Notes under the pieces: model-generated
Told to the model about the DNA's origin: nothing
What the model saw: the letters and a program-made list of their open reading frames with translations, nothing else
The model's database searches: none
Shown: positions 1 through 7,921 of the stretch, piece by piece
Numbering within the stretch: the stretch's first letter is position 1
Layout of the letters: each line of letters begins with the position of its first letter
Program-made: the position numbers and the translations under genes
Assembly (NCBI GenBank): GCA_049644325.1
Contig: JBARRR010000011.1
Location: forward strand, 1-26,455
Length of the DNA: 26,455 bases
From: DASZHA01 sp049644325
GTDB taxonomy: Bacteria > Chloroflexota > Dormibacteria > DASZGP01
Reading direction: 5' to 3'

Positions 1-2
1 CC

Positions 3-1100
3 GTGGCCCAGGTGGCGGTGGCCGAAGCGCCCGCGCCGGAGGCCGTGGTGGAGGCACCCCCCGAGCCGGCGGTCGTCGACACCGAGGTTGCGGAGCCGGT
101 TGTGGTGCCCGAAGCAGCCGACGCCGCGGTGGCTGCTGAGGCCGAGCCCGCGCTGGAAGCGGCCGACACCACCGAGTTCGTAGTGGCCGAGCCGGAGGCC
201 GGTGCGGCAGCGCCTGAGGCCGAAGCTCCGCACGAGGCCGCCGTGGCGACCGATGAGCCGCTCGAGCAGGAGGCCCCCGAGGAGCCCGTCCCGGCGCCGG
301 TTCTTCGCACCACCAATGGCGAGATCTTCGTCCTCTACGGCGGCAAGGGCGGCGTCGGCAAATCAGTGATCGCCACCAACCTGGCCTGCGCTTTGGCCAA
401 GGAGACCGGGGCCCGGGTGGGCCTGGTCGATCTCGACCTCCAGTTCGGCGACATCGGCGTGCTTCTCAACCTGTCCCAGACCCAGAGCATCTCCGACCTG
501 GTGGAGTCAATCGATCGCGTCGACCCGGAGTTCTTGTTCGACTCGATGATCGAGGGCCCCGCCGGGGTCCGGGTCCTGCCCACGGCGCCAAGTCCGGAGC
601 TGGCCGACCTGGTGACGCCGGAGCATGTCCACCACATCCTCGAGCAGGCGCGCAAGGTCTTTGACTTCGTCGTCGTCGATACCAGTGCCCACATGGGAGA
701 CATCACGCTATCCGCCCTCGACGTTGCCTCACGAGTGCTGCTGGTCACGGCGCTTTCGATTCCCGCAGTCAAGAACGCCAAGCTGGCGCTGCGCCTCTTC
801 GAGACGCTGTCCATCCCGCCCGAAGCAATAACCCTGGTTCTCAACCGGTGCGAGGCGCATACCGAGTTCAACAAGGACAGCATCGAGTCGCACCTGAAAT
901 TCCCCATCGCAGTGCAGATCCCGCACGACCCCCGCACGGTGGTCAACTCCATTAATAGAGGCATTCCGTTTGTGGTCGCCAACCCGGAGACGGAGGCGAG
1001 TCAGCGCATACGCCAGCTGGTGGCTCTGCTGCTACCTGAGAAGGCCGCAATGGCGGCGCCAGCCGCGCGGCGCGGCGGCCTGCGGTTCGGACGCCGTTAG
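3..1100 (+). CDS. tadZ: TadZ/CpaE-like pilus-localising ATPase (5' partial)
   Basis: This is a MinD/ParA-superfamily P-loop ATPase of the kind that positions Tad pilus assembly in the cell (CpaE/TadZ). The deviant Walker A motif GGKGGVGKS lies at residues 113-121 of the visible part. It is followed by the switch region LVDLDLQFGD and a Walker B-like segment FDFVVVDTS. The first ~100 visible residues are an Ala/Pro/Glu/Val-rich acidic linker. Family members often carry a receiver-like domain before such a linker, so the true start probably lies left of the window, although a GTG at position 3 could initiate. The C-terminus ends in a basic RRGGLRFGRR tail. The gene ends 21 bp before the TadA ATPase and heads the tadA-tadB-tadC operon, which supports the assignment over chromosome-partitioning ParA or MinD. 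Confidence 0.88.
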   Translation: MAQVAVAEAPAPEAVVEAPPEPAVVDTEVAEPVVVPEAADAAVAAEAEPALEAADTTEFVVAEPEAGAAAPEAEAPHEAAVATDEPLEQEAPEEPVPAPVLRTTNGEIFVLYGGKGGVGKSVIATNLACALAKETGARVGLVDLDLQFGDIGVLLNLSQTQSISDLVESIDRVDPEFLFDSMIEGPAGVRVLPTAPSPELADLVTPEHVHHILEQARKVFDFVVVDTSAHMGDITLSALDVASRVLLVTALSIPAVKNAKLALRLFETLSIPPEAITLVLNRCEAHTEFNKDSIESHLKFPIAVQIPHDPRTVVNSINRGIPFVVANPETEASQRIRQLVALLLPEKAAMAAPAARRGGLRFGRR

Positions 1101-1121
1101 TGGAATGACTGGGAGACAAAC

Positions 1122-2645
1122 ATGGGTTTGCTAGAGCGCGTTCAGAAGAAGGCCGGCGGCGAGGAGCCCTCACGCCCGGCCGCCGGCCGCCTGGACCCCG
1201 CGCCAGAGACGACCGACGTCACCCTGGTGCCGGCGGCCCCCACCGCTCCACCCGCGGACGAGCAGGCAGAGACGAAGGCCCCGCTGGCGCCGATGGCGCC
1301 GGAACGCTCCCGCCAGCCGGTAACCCCGGCGTCGCGGGCAGCGGCATCCGCGCCCTCCAAGCCGACGCCGGCGCAGGCCCAGTTCGCCAAGATCAAGTCC
1401 CGTGTCCATAACCGCCTCGTCGAGGAGATGCAGGACGAGGACACCGCCGAGCGGGAGGACATCGTCGCCAAGATCGGCGAGCTGGTCAATGAGGTGCTCG
1501 CCACCAGCGGCACCCCGCTGCCACGCAACGAGCGGGCCCGCCTGGTCGAGTCCCTTATCAATGACGTCCTCGGCCTGGGGCCCCTGGAGCAGCTGCTCAA
1601 CGACCCCGAGGTCACCGAGATCATGATCAACGGGCCGCGCCAGATCTACGTCGAGCAGCACGGCAAGCTGACGCTTTCACCGGTCGCCTTCGAGTCGCAC
1701 GGCCAGCTGCTGCAGGTCATCGACCGCGTCGTCAGCTCCATCGGTCGGCGTGTCGACGAGAGCTCACCGATGGTCGACGCCAGGCTCAAGGACGGGTCGC
1801 GCGTCAACGTCATCATCCCGCCACTGGCCCTCACCGGGCCCACCATGACGATCCGTAAGTTCGCCGCCGAGAAGTTCACCATCGACGACCTGATCCGTTT
1901 CGACTCCGTCACCCGCTCGATGGCTGAGTTCCTACGCGCCTGTGTGCGCTCCCGGCTCAACATCCTGGTCTCCGGCGGTACCGGGTCGGGCAAGACAACG
2001 ACGCTCAACATCATCTCCAACTTCATTCCGGAGGACGAGCGGATCATCACCGTGGAGGACGCCGCCGAGCTGCAGCTGCAGCAGGAGCACGTCGTCACGC
2101 TGGAGTCGAGACCGGCCAACGTCGAGGGCCGGGGACGGATCAGCATCCGCGACCTGGTCATCAACTGCCTGCGTATGCGGCCCGACCGCATCGTCGTCGG
2201 CGAATGTCGCGGCGGCGAGGCGCTGGACATGCTGCAGGCGATGAACACCGGTCACGACGGCTCGCTGACCACAGTCCACGCCAACAGCCCCAAGGACACG
2301 CTCAGCCGGCTCGAGACACTGGTGCTGATGGCCGGCGCGGACTTGCCGTCACGCGCAATCCGCGAGCAGATCGCGTCGGCGATCGACATCATCGTGCAAC
2401 AGGCGCGCCTGCGGGACGGCACGCGCAAGGTCACCAACATCAGCGAGGTGACCGGGATCGAGAACGATCACGTTCAGCTGCAGGACCTGTTTGCCTTCAA
2501 ACAGACAGGTGTCGACCAGGATGGCCGCGTAAAGGGTTACTTCACTGCGACAGGAATTGTGCCCCAGTGCATGGAGCACCTTCTAGAATCTGGCGAGGAA
2601 GTGCCGATCTCCACGTTTGAGCCAACTTCCCCCAACGAGGTATAA
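1122..2645 (+). CDS. tadA: TadA/CpaF secretion ATPase (Tad pilus motor)
   Basis: This is the hexameric type II/IV secretion-family ATPase that powers Tad pilus extension, acting at the inner face of the membrane on the TadB/TadC platform. The 507 residues comprise a Pro/Ala-rich disordered segment (about 1-85), a helical N-terminal domain (about 90-150), the NPRQIYVE-type N2 region, and the RecA-like core. Walker A GGTGSGKTT is at residues 285-293. An Asp-box VEDAAELQL and a Walker B/His-box block with RPDRIVVGE, NTGHDGS and TTVHAN follow. The ATG is preceded by GGGAGA at about 7 nt. It belongs to the tadZ-A-B-C operon, with 3 bp separating it from tadB. A second, shorter paralogue lies at 5799-6935. 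Confidence 0.95.
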   Translation: MGLLERVQKKAGGEEPSRPAAGRLDPAPETTDVTLVPAAPTAPPADEQAETKAPLAPMAPERSRQPVTPASRAAASAPSKPTPAQAQFAKIKSRVHNRLVEEMQDEDTAEREDIVAKIGELVNEVLATSGTPLPRNERARLVESLINDVLGLGPLEQLLNDPEVTEIMINGPRQIYVEQHGKLTLSPVAFESHGQLLQVIDRVVSSIGRRVDESSPMVDARLKDGSRVNVIIPPLALTGPTMTIRKFAAEKFTIDDLIRFDSVTRSMAEFLRACVRSRLNILVSGGTGSGKTTTLNIISNFIPEDERIITVEDAAELQLQQEHVVTLESRPANVEGRGRISIRDLVINCLRMRPDRIVVGECRGGEALDMLQAMNTGHDGSLTTVHANSPKDTLSRLETLVLMAGADLPSRAIREQIASAIDIIVQQARLRDGTRKVTNISEVTGIENDHVQLQDLFAFKQTGVDQDGRVKGYFTATGIVPQCMEHLLESGEEVPISTFEPTSPNEV

Positions 2646-2648
2646 GAC

Positions 2649-3593
2649 ATGGTCATTTGGATTCTTGCGGGCATGGTCTCAGTAGGCCTGCTGCTGTTCT
2701 TTGGCGGCCTGGTGGCCAGCCGGAACCCCGCTGCCGACACTGACCTGCCACCCGAATACCTCCCCCGCGCTGCGCAGGGCCCGCAGAACCCGCGCGAGGT
2801 CTTCACCGGCGCGATGGACGCTTTCAACCGCGTTCTCACCAGCCGCCCGCGCACCTCAAAAGTCGCCGACAACCTGGCTCGAGCCGACATCAAACTGCGC
2901 GTCTCGGAGTACGCGCTGATCGTGATCGGGGTGATGGTGCTGACCTTCCTGCTCACCTACCTGATCAACCGCACCTTCATCGTGGCGGTGATCTTCGCGG
3001 TCCTCAGCTACTTCGTCCCGGGCTTCTACGTAAAGTTCCGCCAGCGCCGCCGAGCCCGCGCCATCAACAACCAGCTGGGCGACACCATCCTGCTGCTCAG
3101 CAATGCCCTCAAGGCCGGTTACTCATTCGCCCAGGCGATGGCCACCATCGCCCGGTCGGCGCCGCAGCCGATGTCGGACGAATTCAGCCGGGCGGTCCGG
3201 GAGATGAACCTCGGCATCACCGTCGACGACGCCCTCGACCACATGAACAGCCGGATCCTGTCCGAGGACTTCGACCTGATGACCACCGCCGTTCAGATCC
3301 ACCGCGTGGTCGGCGGTAACCTGGCCGAGATCCTCGACACCATCGCCTTCACCATCCGCGAGCGGATCCGCATCCACGGCGAGATTCGCACCCTGACGGC
3401 GCAGGCCCGAGCCTCCGGGTACATCATCACCGCGCTGCCCTTCGCGCTGGTCGGGATCCTGACCCTCGTCAGCCCCTCATACATCACGCCGATGTTCAAG
3501 GAGCCCCTGGGCTGGGGGATGCTGGCCGTCGCCCTCGTCATGATGGGCATCGGCTACGCCATCATCCGCAAGATCGCGAGCATCGAGGTCTGA
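2649..3593 (+). CDS. tadB: TadB, Tad pilus inner-membrane platform protein
   Basis: This is a GspF-superfamily membrane protein (type II secretion F domain) that forms the platform rotated by TadA. Of 314 residues, the first ~22 form a hydrophobic segment. A pair of membrane segments lies at about residues 93-125 (ALIVIGVMVLTFLLTYLINR and the segment after it). The cytoplasmic F domain follows, with the typical LLSNALKAGYSFAQAM and VGGNLAEILDTIA helices. Two C-terminal membrane helices end the protein. A GAGG Shine-Dalgarno sits 8 nt before the ATG and overlaps the end of tadA, so translation is probably coupled. Only one base separates its stop from tadC. The TadB/TadC split follows gene order and the tandem arrangement usual in Tad loci. 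Confidence 0.93.
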   Translation: MVIWILAGMVSVGLLLFFGGLVASRNPAADTDLPPEYLPRAAQGPQNPREVFTGAMDAFNRVLTSRPRTSKVADNLARADIKLRVSEYALIVIGVMVLTFLLTYLINRTFIVAVIFAVLSYFVPGFYVKFRQRRRARAINNQLGDTILLLSNALKAGYSFAQAMATIARSAPQPMSDEFSRAVREMNLGITVDDALDHMNSRILSEDFDLMTTAVQIHRVVGGNLAEILDTIAFTIRERIRIHGEIRTLTAQARASGYIITALPFALVGILTLVSPSYITPMFKEPLGWGMLAVALVMMGIGYAIIRKIASIEV

Positions 3594-3594
3594 T

Positions 3595-4533
3595 ATGAAC
3601 ATCCTCGTCATCATCATCGGTGCCATCGGCGCGGTCGGCGTCTTCATGGTCTTCCGCGGCCTGGCCATGTCCCCGCGGCAGGACCTGCTGGAGACCCGGC
3701 TTGCGCAGTTCCGTGACACCGCGGTCACGCTCGAGGAGATCGAGCTGGAGCAACCCTTCACCGACCGCTTCCTGCGGCCAGCGATGGAGCGCGTGGGCGC
3801 CTTCCTCAACACCCGTGTCGGTCGCGACCGCATCTCCGGCATCCAGAACAAGCTGGCGCTGGCCGGCCGTCCCGGCAACCTGACCGTGAACGGCTTCATC
3901 TCGGTCAAGGTCGCGATCGGAATTATCGCCGCGATCCTTGGCTTCACCTTCTGGAACTTCACTGGCGTTGACCTGCCGCTGCTGGGCGCCTTCGTCGGTC
4001 GCGTCGTGCTGACCGCCCTCACCGCCGTAGGTGGGTACCTCCTGCCTGACCTCTGGCTGCGCCAGAAGGTCGGTCAGCGTCAGAAGGAGATCCGTCTGGC
4101 CCTGCCCAACGCGCTGGACCTGTTGACCATCTCGGTGGAGGCCGGCCTCGGCTTCGACGCTGCCCTGGTGCGCGTCACCGAGAAATACAAGAACGGGCTG
4201 TCGGAGGAGTTCACCCAGGTCCTCAACGAGGTGCGTCTGGGCCGGCCCCGGCTCGAGGCCCTCGACGACATGGGCCGCCGCGTCGGTGTCGAGGAGCTGC
4301 ACAGCTTCATCCAGGCCTTGATCCAGTCGGAACAGCTCGGTGTCGGCATCGCCAAGGTGCTGCGCATCCAGTCCGAGGAGATGCGGCGCAAGCGGCGCCA
4401 GCGAGCCGAGGAGCAGGCCGCCCAGGCCAGCCTGAAGATGCTGTTCCCGATGATCATCTTCATCTTCCCAACGATCTTCATCGTCCTCATGGGTCCCGCG
4501 GTCCTCGTCATCTTCCACACCTTCGCGCACTGA
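3595..4533 (+). CDS. tadC: TadC, Tad pilus inner-membrane platform protein
   Basis: This is the second GspF-type platform protein of the Tad system, 312 residues long and expected to pair with TadB. It has an N-terminal membrane helix (ILVIIIGAIGAVGVFMVFRGL) and a soluble segment. Two membrane helices around residues 103-150 follow, then the F domain (ALPNALDLLTISVEAGLGFDAAL, and later SFIQALIQSEQLGVGIAKVLRIQSEEMRR-type helices). A C-terminal membrane helix precedes the end. The ATG is one base after the tadB stop, so the two are almost certainly co-translated. No truncation or frameshift is seen. Confidence 0.93.
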   Translation: MNILVIIIGAIGAVGVFMVFRGLAMSPRQDLLETRLAQFRDTAVTLEEIELEQPFTDRFLRPAMERVGAFLNTRVGRDRISGIQNKLALAGRPGNLTVNGFISVKVAIGIIAAILGFTFWNFTGVDLPLLGAFVGRVVLTALTAVGGYLLPDLWLRQKVGQRQKEIRLALPNALDLLTISVEAGLGFDAALVRVTEKYKNGLSEEFTQVLNEVRLGRPRLEALDDMGRRVGVEELHSFIQALIQSEQLGVGIAKVLRIQSEEMRRKRRQRAEEQAAQASLKMLFPMIIFIFPTIFIVLMGPAVLVIFHTFAH

Positions 4534-4549
4534 CCGCACCTCAGGCTTT

Positions 4550-4903
4550 ATGGGAGTAGCCGGTACCCGGCTGGTTGACGCCGATACGGGCGAGGCGATC
4601 GTGCCCCGCCTGGAGATCGCGGCCAACCCCTGGAACCGCTTTGTCGGCCTGATGGGCCGGCCCAGCATCGACGGCGACAGCGCGTTGCTGCTGGAGCCGT
4701 GCAACCAGATCCACATGTTCTTCATGCGTTTCGCCATCGACGTCCTCTTCCTTGACCGCTCCCGGCGCGTCAAACGCGTGATGCTCAACCTCAAGCCCTG
4801 GCGCATCAGCCCGCTGGTCTTCGGCGCTCGCAGCGTCGTCGAGCTCCCCGCGGGCACCCTTAGCGACCACTCCCTGGAGGGCCGGCGGCTGCGCGTCGAG
4901 TAG
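4550..4903 (+). CDS. DUF192 family protein
   Basis: A 117-residue single-domain protein that matches the DUF192 (COG1430) pattern. It has an N-terminal strand segment, then NRFVGLMGRPS, then the CNQIHMFFMRFAIDVLFLD core, and near the C-terminus the VELPAGT motif. The biochemical function of the family is not established. Small DUF192 genes frequently sit beside Tad/Flp pilus operons, and here the gene starts 16 bp after tadC, so it is probably co-transcribed. Many family members carry a signal peptide, but none is visible here, so it appears to be cytoplasmic. There is no strong Shine-Dalgarno before the ATG. Confidence 0.85.
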   Translation: MGVAGTRLVDADTGEAIVPRLEIAANPWNRFVGLMGRPSIDGDSALLLEPCNQIHMFFMRFAIDVLFLDRSRRVKRVMLNLKPWRISPLVFGARSVVELPAGTLSDHSLEGRRLRVE

Positions 4904-4911
4904 CCGGGGAC

Positions 4912-4925
4912 GCGCCGCCAGGCGC
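4912..4925 (+). terminator. Small GC hairpin at the end of the tad operon
   Basis: GCGCC-GCCA-GGCGC forms a 5-bp stem with a 4-nt loop just after the DUF192 stop codon. There is no T-tract, so it is a weak, Rho-independent-like candidate at best. It lies directly upstream of a -10-like hexamer for comF, which would fit an operon boundary. Confidence 0.2.
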
Positions 4926-4928
4926 CCG

Positions 4929-4934
4929 TAGACT
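4929..4934 (+). promoter_or_regulatory. Candidate -10 box for comF
   Basis: TAGACT lies 12 nt before the ATG at 4947. Transcription from it would start around 4941 and give a leader of only about 6 nt. That would favour the ATG at 4947 over the in-frame GTG at 4938. No convincing -35 is visible. Confidence 0.25.
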
Positions 4935-4946
4935 TGGGTGGGGGAT

Positions 4947-5612
4947 ATGCGCGGGGAGGCGATCGTCGATTTCTTCTTCCCGCCGCGCTGCGGCGGGTGT
5001 CGGGCCGCTGGCGGCTGGTTCTGCGCCGCCTGCCGGGCATCGCTGCGACCCGCGCGTCTCAACGTCTGTCTGCGCTGCGGACGGAGGACGTCGATCACGC
5101 CCTGCCCGCTCTGCGACGAGGCGCCCCCGGCGCTGGATGAGCTGTTCGCTCCGCTGCGGCTGGAGGGACCACTGCGCGAGGCCGTTCATCGCCTCAAGTA
5201 CGGCGATCGGCCGCGGCTGGCGGTGGCGCTGGCCACGCTGTGGCGCGACTGGAGGCCCCCGGACCCGGCGGCGGTGCTGGTGCCGGTCCCGCTGGGGCGC
5301 CGCCGGCGGCGACAGCGCGGCTACAACCAGGCCGAGGAGCTGGCACGGCATCTTGCAGTCGACGCGGGGCTCGGCTGCCTGGCGGGCGCCATGGTGAGAG
5401 AACTGGAAACCGGCAGCCAGGTCGGGCGAGGCGGTGACGATCGCCGCCAAGCGCTGCAGGGCGCATTCGCCTGGCGCGGCGGTGACACGCCGTCGGTGGT
5501 GGTCCTCGTCGACGACGTTGTTACCACCGGCGCCACCCTGATGGAGTGTGGTCGGGCCTGTCGTGACGCCGGCGCGGCGCGCGTTTACGGCCTGGCGTTG
5601 GCAATCGGCTGA
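4947..5612 (+). CDS. comF: ComF family phosphoribosyltransferase-like protein
   Basis: This is a ComFC/GntX-type protein of about 221 residues. The N-terminus has a double zinc-ribbon, with Cys pairs CGGC, CAAC, CLRC and CPLC. A type I phosphoribosyltransferase fold follows, with the PRPP-binding loop VVLVDDVVTTGATL near the C-terminus. In naturally transformable bacteria ComFC works with the ComFA helicase in DNA uptake, but the enzymatic substrate of the family is unclear. An in-frame GTG at 4938 is an alternative start. The ATG was chosen because it has a G-rich stretch before it and because of the -10-like hexamer at 4929. Its position next to Tad pilus genes is suggestive of competence. 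Confidence 0.88.
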   Translation: MRGEAIVDFFFPPRCGGCRAAGGWFCAACRASLRPARLNVCLRCGRRTSITPCPLCDEAPPALDELFAPLRLEGPLREAVHRLKYGDRPRLAVALATLWRDWRPPDPAAVLVPVPLGRRRRRQRGYNQAEELARHLAVDAGLGCLAGAMVRELETGSQVGRGGDDRRQALQGAFAWRGGDTPSVVVLVDDVVTTGATLMECGRACRDAGAARVYGLALAIG

Positions 5613-5680
5613 GACGGTGTGTGCGTGATGTGCGCGAAGGCGGCACGCAGCGAGCGCAAAAGCAGGGCTGTTGCATCGTC

Positions 5681-5697
5681 GTTGCACGGATGGCAAC
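5681..5697. promoter_or_regulatory. GTTGC-N7-GCAAC inverted repeat, possible operator
   Basis: The repeat is a perfect 5-bp dyad with a 7-bp spacer. A further GTTGC copy lies 11 bp upstream (5670-5674), in phase with one helical turn. It is upstream of the candidate promoter of the second tadA gene. The bound regulator is unknown and the repeat is short enough to be chance. Confidence 0.25.
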
Positions 5698-5728
5698 TCG
5701 ACGCTCAAATTAGTGTGTCGTAAAGGGG

Positions 5729-5756
5729 TTGATTCCGACGAGTCGTGTGCGAATAT
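5729..5756 (+). promoter_or_regulatory. Candidate promoter of the second tadA gene
   Basis: TTGATT (-35-like) and GAATAT (-10-like) are separated by 16 bp. The -10 is preceded by TGC, forming an extended -10. The predicted start near 5763 would give a leader of about 36 nt that contains the GAGG Shine-Dalgarno of the downstream GTG. Confidence 0.3.
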
Positions 5757-5798
5757 GTGGGCTGACCTGACCGACCCCGGACTCATTCGAGGATTCAA

Positions 5799-6935
5799 GT
5801 GGCTGTAACAAGTACCCGCACGCACGAGGAGCTGGCCAAGTATTACGACGCGCTTGGCCCCATCCGCGACCTTGTGCTCGACGACAGTCTTACCGAAATC
5901 ATGGTCAACGGACCGAAGCAGATTTACGTCGAGCGCAACGGCAAGATATTGCTAACCGACCGTCAGTTCGATGACGACAACCACCTTCTTCGCGTGATCG
6001 ACTTCATCGTCAGCGCAGTCGGTCGACGCATCGATTTCCGCAGCCCCATGGCCGATGCCCGGCTCTGGGACGGCAGCCGCGTTAACGCCGTCATTGCACC
6101 GGTGGCGCTCGACGGCCCCATCCTCACGATCCGGAAATTCACACGCGATCCGTACAAGGCGTCGGACCTGGTCAACTTCGGCACGCTTTCACCCGAGGCC
6201 GTTGGATTCGTCAAGGCGTGCGTCCTGGCGCGCGCCAACATACTGATCTCAGGTGGTACTGGTACCGGTAAGACCACGCTGCTCAATGTGTGCTCGAGCT
6301 TCATCCCCAGTGATGAGCGCATCGTCACCATCGAGGACGCGGCCGAGCTGCAGCTCAACCAGGAGCACGTGTGTCGCATGGAGTCGCGACCCGCCGACGT
6401 GCATGGCGAGGGTCGCATCGCCATCCGTGAGCTGGTGATCAACAGCCTCCGTATGCGGCCTGACCGCATCGTCGTCGGTGAGTGCCGCGGCGGTGAGGCG
6501 CTCGACATGCTGCAGGCGATGAACACCGGTCACGATGGCTCGCTCACCACCATCCACGCCAACGGCGCCCGTGACGCCCTGTCGCGACTCGAGACCCTCG
6601 TCTTGATGGCCGGCATGGAGTTGCCCGCCAAGGCCATCCGTCAGCAGATCGCCGCGGCGGTGGACATGATCGTCCAGCTCTCGCGCATGAAGGACGGTTC
6701 GCGTAAAGTCACCAACATCGCCGAGATCACGGGAATGGAGGGTGACACCATCACGATGCAGGACATCTTCGTGTTCGACCAGCGGGGCGTTGATGCCGCC
6801 GGCCGGGTGCAGGGTGTCTTCCGGCCCACGGGTATCCGCCCCAACATCATCGACAAGCTCTTCGACCTCGGCCTCGAGATCCCGCATGAGCTGGTCCGAC
6901 TCTTCCCTGACCGGCAAGCAAGCGCGAGACGCTGA
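5799..6935 (+). CDS. Second TadA/CpaF-type secretion ATPase
   Basis: This is a 378-residue CpaF-family ATPase paralogous to the one at 1122-2645. The core is intact: Walker A GGTGTGKTT at residues 152-160, VEDAAELQL-type Asp box (here IEDAAELQL), the RPDRIVVGE Walker B region, and the NTGHDGS/TTIHAN His box. It lacks the ~125-residue N-terminal disordered and helical region of the first copy and begins almost directly at the N2 domain. The GTG start has GAGG 6 nt upstream. No TadB/TadC pair follows; a secreted CAP-domain gene does. It may be an alternative motor sharing the TadB/C platform or serving another export function. Confidence 0.93.
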   Translation: MAVTSTRTHEELAKYYDALGPIRDLVLDDSLTEIMVNGPKQIYVERNGKILLTDRQFDDDNHLLRVIDFIVSAVGRRIDFRSPMADARLWDGSRVNAVIAPVALDGPILTIRKFTRDPYKASDLVNFGTLSPEAVGFVKACVLARANILISGGTGTGKTTLLNVCSSFIPSDERIVTIEDAAELQLNQEHVCRMESRPADVHGEGRIAIRELVINSLRMRPDRIVVGECRGGEALDMLQAMNTGHDGSLTTIHANGARDALSRLETLVLMAGMELPAKAIRQQIAAAVDMIVQLSRMKDGSRKVTNIAEITGMEGDTITMQDIFVFDQRGVDAAGRVQGVFRPTGIRPNIIDKLFDLGLEIPHELVRLFPDRQASARR

Positions 6936-6949
6936 GGCCGGCGCCGGAT

Positions 6950-7921
6950 TTGCCGGGCGATAGGGAAGCTGTAGGGGCCCAGGCGTCGCCGTGGCGGCGA
7001 CCGGCTCGGATCGCCCTGATCGCCGGTCTGACGGGAGCCCTGGTGGCCGGCTACACCGTTCGGCCCCAGCTGGTCCAGGCCGGTGATCCTGGGACCGCCG
7101 GCCAGCTTTTCTCGCTGACCAACCAGGACCGCACGTCCAACGGCCTGGGCGCCCTGGCGTCCAACGGCAACCTCAACTCCATCGCTACCAGTGCCGGCGG
7201 CAACTGTGGCGGCACCGCGGTCAGCGGTCGCTCGGCTGACATGATCAACCGCCAGTACTTCAGCCACCAGATCCCTCCCTGTGGCGGTTACGTATGGAAC
7301 GTGTTCAGCCTGGGCGCCTACTCCTCGGCGGGCGAGAACATCGGGTGGAACAACTACCCGCCGGGCCAGAGTGTGAGCCAGATCAACACCGCGTTCATGA
7401 ACAGCCCCGACCACCGGGCCAACATCATGGGCAACTACAACCAGCTGGGCACCGGGGCCTGGGCCGCCAGCGGCTCCTGGATGGGTAACAACGGCGTGAT
7501 CATGTACACCGAGATCTTCATCAACGGCCCCGGCGGGGGTGGTGGCGGCGGCGGCGCACCCCCTCCACCTCGTCCGCCGCGGCCGACCGGCGGGGGCGGG
7601 GGTGGCGGTGGCAGTGCCCCAGCGCCGGCCGCCGACACGGCGCCGCCTCCAGCCGCGCCGTCACCCTCACCAAAGACCTGCCCGGTCCCGGTCGAGATAG
7701 GGGAGGCAGACCGCAATTCACCGGCTCCCAGCCTGGCTCCGGATGGGGGTCAGCCGCCTTGTCCCAGCCCCAACCTCAACGGGGCCGGGACCAGCCCCTC
7801 GCCGGCCGGAGGGGCCCAGGGTGTCACCAATGAAGTGCAGGGCGCCGACCGCGAGGCCACCCCCCGGGGCCTGCTGGAGACGGTTGTCGACCAGGTGCTT
7901 AGACTGTTCCTGAATGTCTGA
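6950..7921 (+). CDS. Secreted CAP-domain (SCP/YkwD-like) protein
   Basis: This 323-residue exported protein has a basic, hydrophobic signal region (residues about 16-37) and a probable cleavage site after Ala44 (VQA). The CAP domain spans about 48-190 and shows the typical SHQIPPCGG, SAGENIGW and SPDHRANIM motifs with the conserved Glu and His. Two Gly runs with an intervening Pro-rich segment follow. The Pro/Ser-rich tail contains two Cys, and a short amphipathic helix ends the protein. Bacterial CAP proteins are extracellular and mostly of unknown function. The start is TTG: an in-frame stop at 6908 and the absence of ATG/GTG before the signal region leave no better choice. It starts 15 bp after the second tadA and overlaps the ABC ATPase gene by 8 bp. 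Confidence 0.88.
   Translation: MPGDREAVGAQASPWRRPARIALIAGLTGALVAGYTVRPQLVQAGDPGTAGQLFSLTNQDRTSNGLGALASNGNLNSIATSAGGNCGGTAVSGRSADMINRQYFSHQIPPCGGYVWNVFSLGAYSSAGENIGWNNYPPGQSVSQINTAFMNSPDHRANIMGNYNQLGTGAWAASGSWMGNNGVIMYTEIFINGPGGGGGGGGAPPPPRPPRPTGGGGGGGGSAPAPAADTAPPPAAPSPSPKTCPVPVEIGEADRNSPAPSLAPDGGQPPCPSPNLNGAGTSPSPAGGAQGVTNEVQGADREATPRGLLETVVDQVLRLFLNV
7532..7612 (+). repeat. Low-complexity Gly/Pro-coding tract in the CAP gene
   Basis: Two runs of eight glycine codons flank a Pro/Arg-rich stretch. The G-runs on one strand and C-runs in between can fold on each other. The tract encodes the linker between the CAP domain and the C-terminal tail, and is a likely spot for length variation or sequencing error. 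Confidence 0.6.
7900..7905 (+). promoter_or_regulatory. Candidate leaderless -10 box for the ABC ATPase
   Basis: TAGACT lies 8 nt before the ATG at 7914, inside the end of the CAP gene. No Shine-Dalgarno is visible for this ATG. The arrangement resembles those at secA and prfB, but the gene could equally be translated by coupling to the overlapping CAP gene. Confidence 0.22.

Larger units (their letters stand above)
5613..5798. other. Intergenic region upstream of the second tadA
   Basis: This 186-bp stretch is distinctly more AT-rich than its flanks in the second half. It has no credible ORF or RNA gene. It contains a GTTGC/GCAAC inverted repeat and a candidate promoter, which are listed separately. 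Confidence 0.6.

Noticed and set aside
3562..5040. A 492-codon minus-strand frame opposite tadC, the DUF192 gene and comF
   Set aside because: It covers three well-supported genes and its product is low-complexity Arg/Asp/Glu/Gln-rich sequence without motifs.
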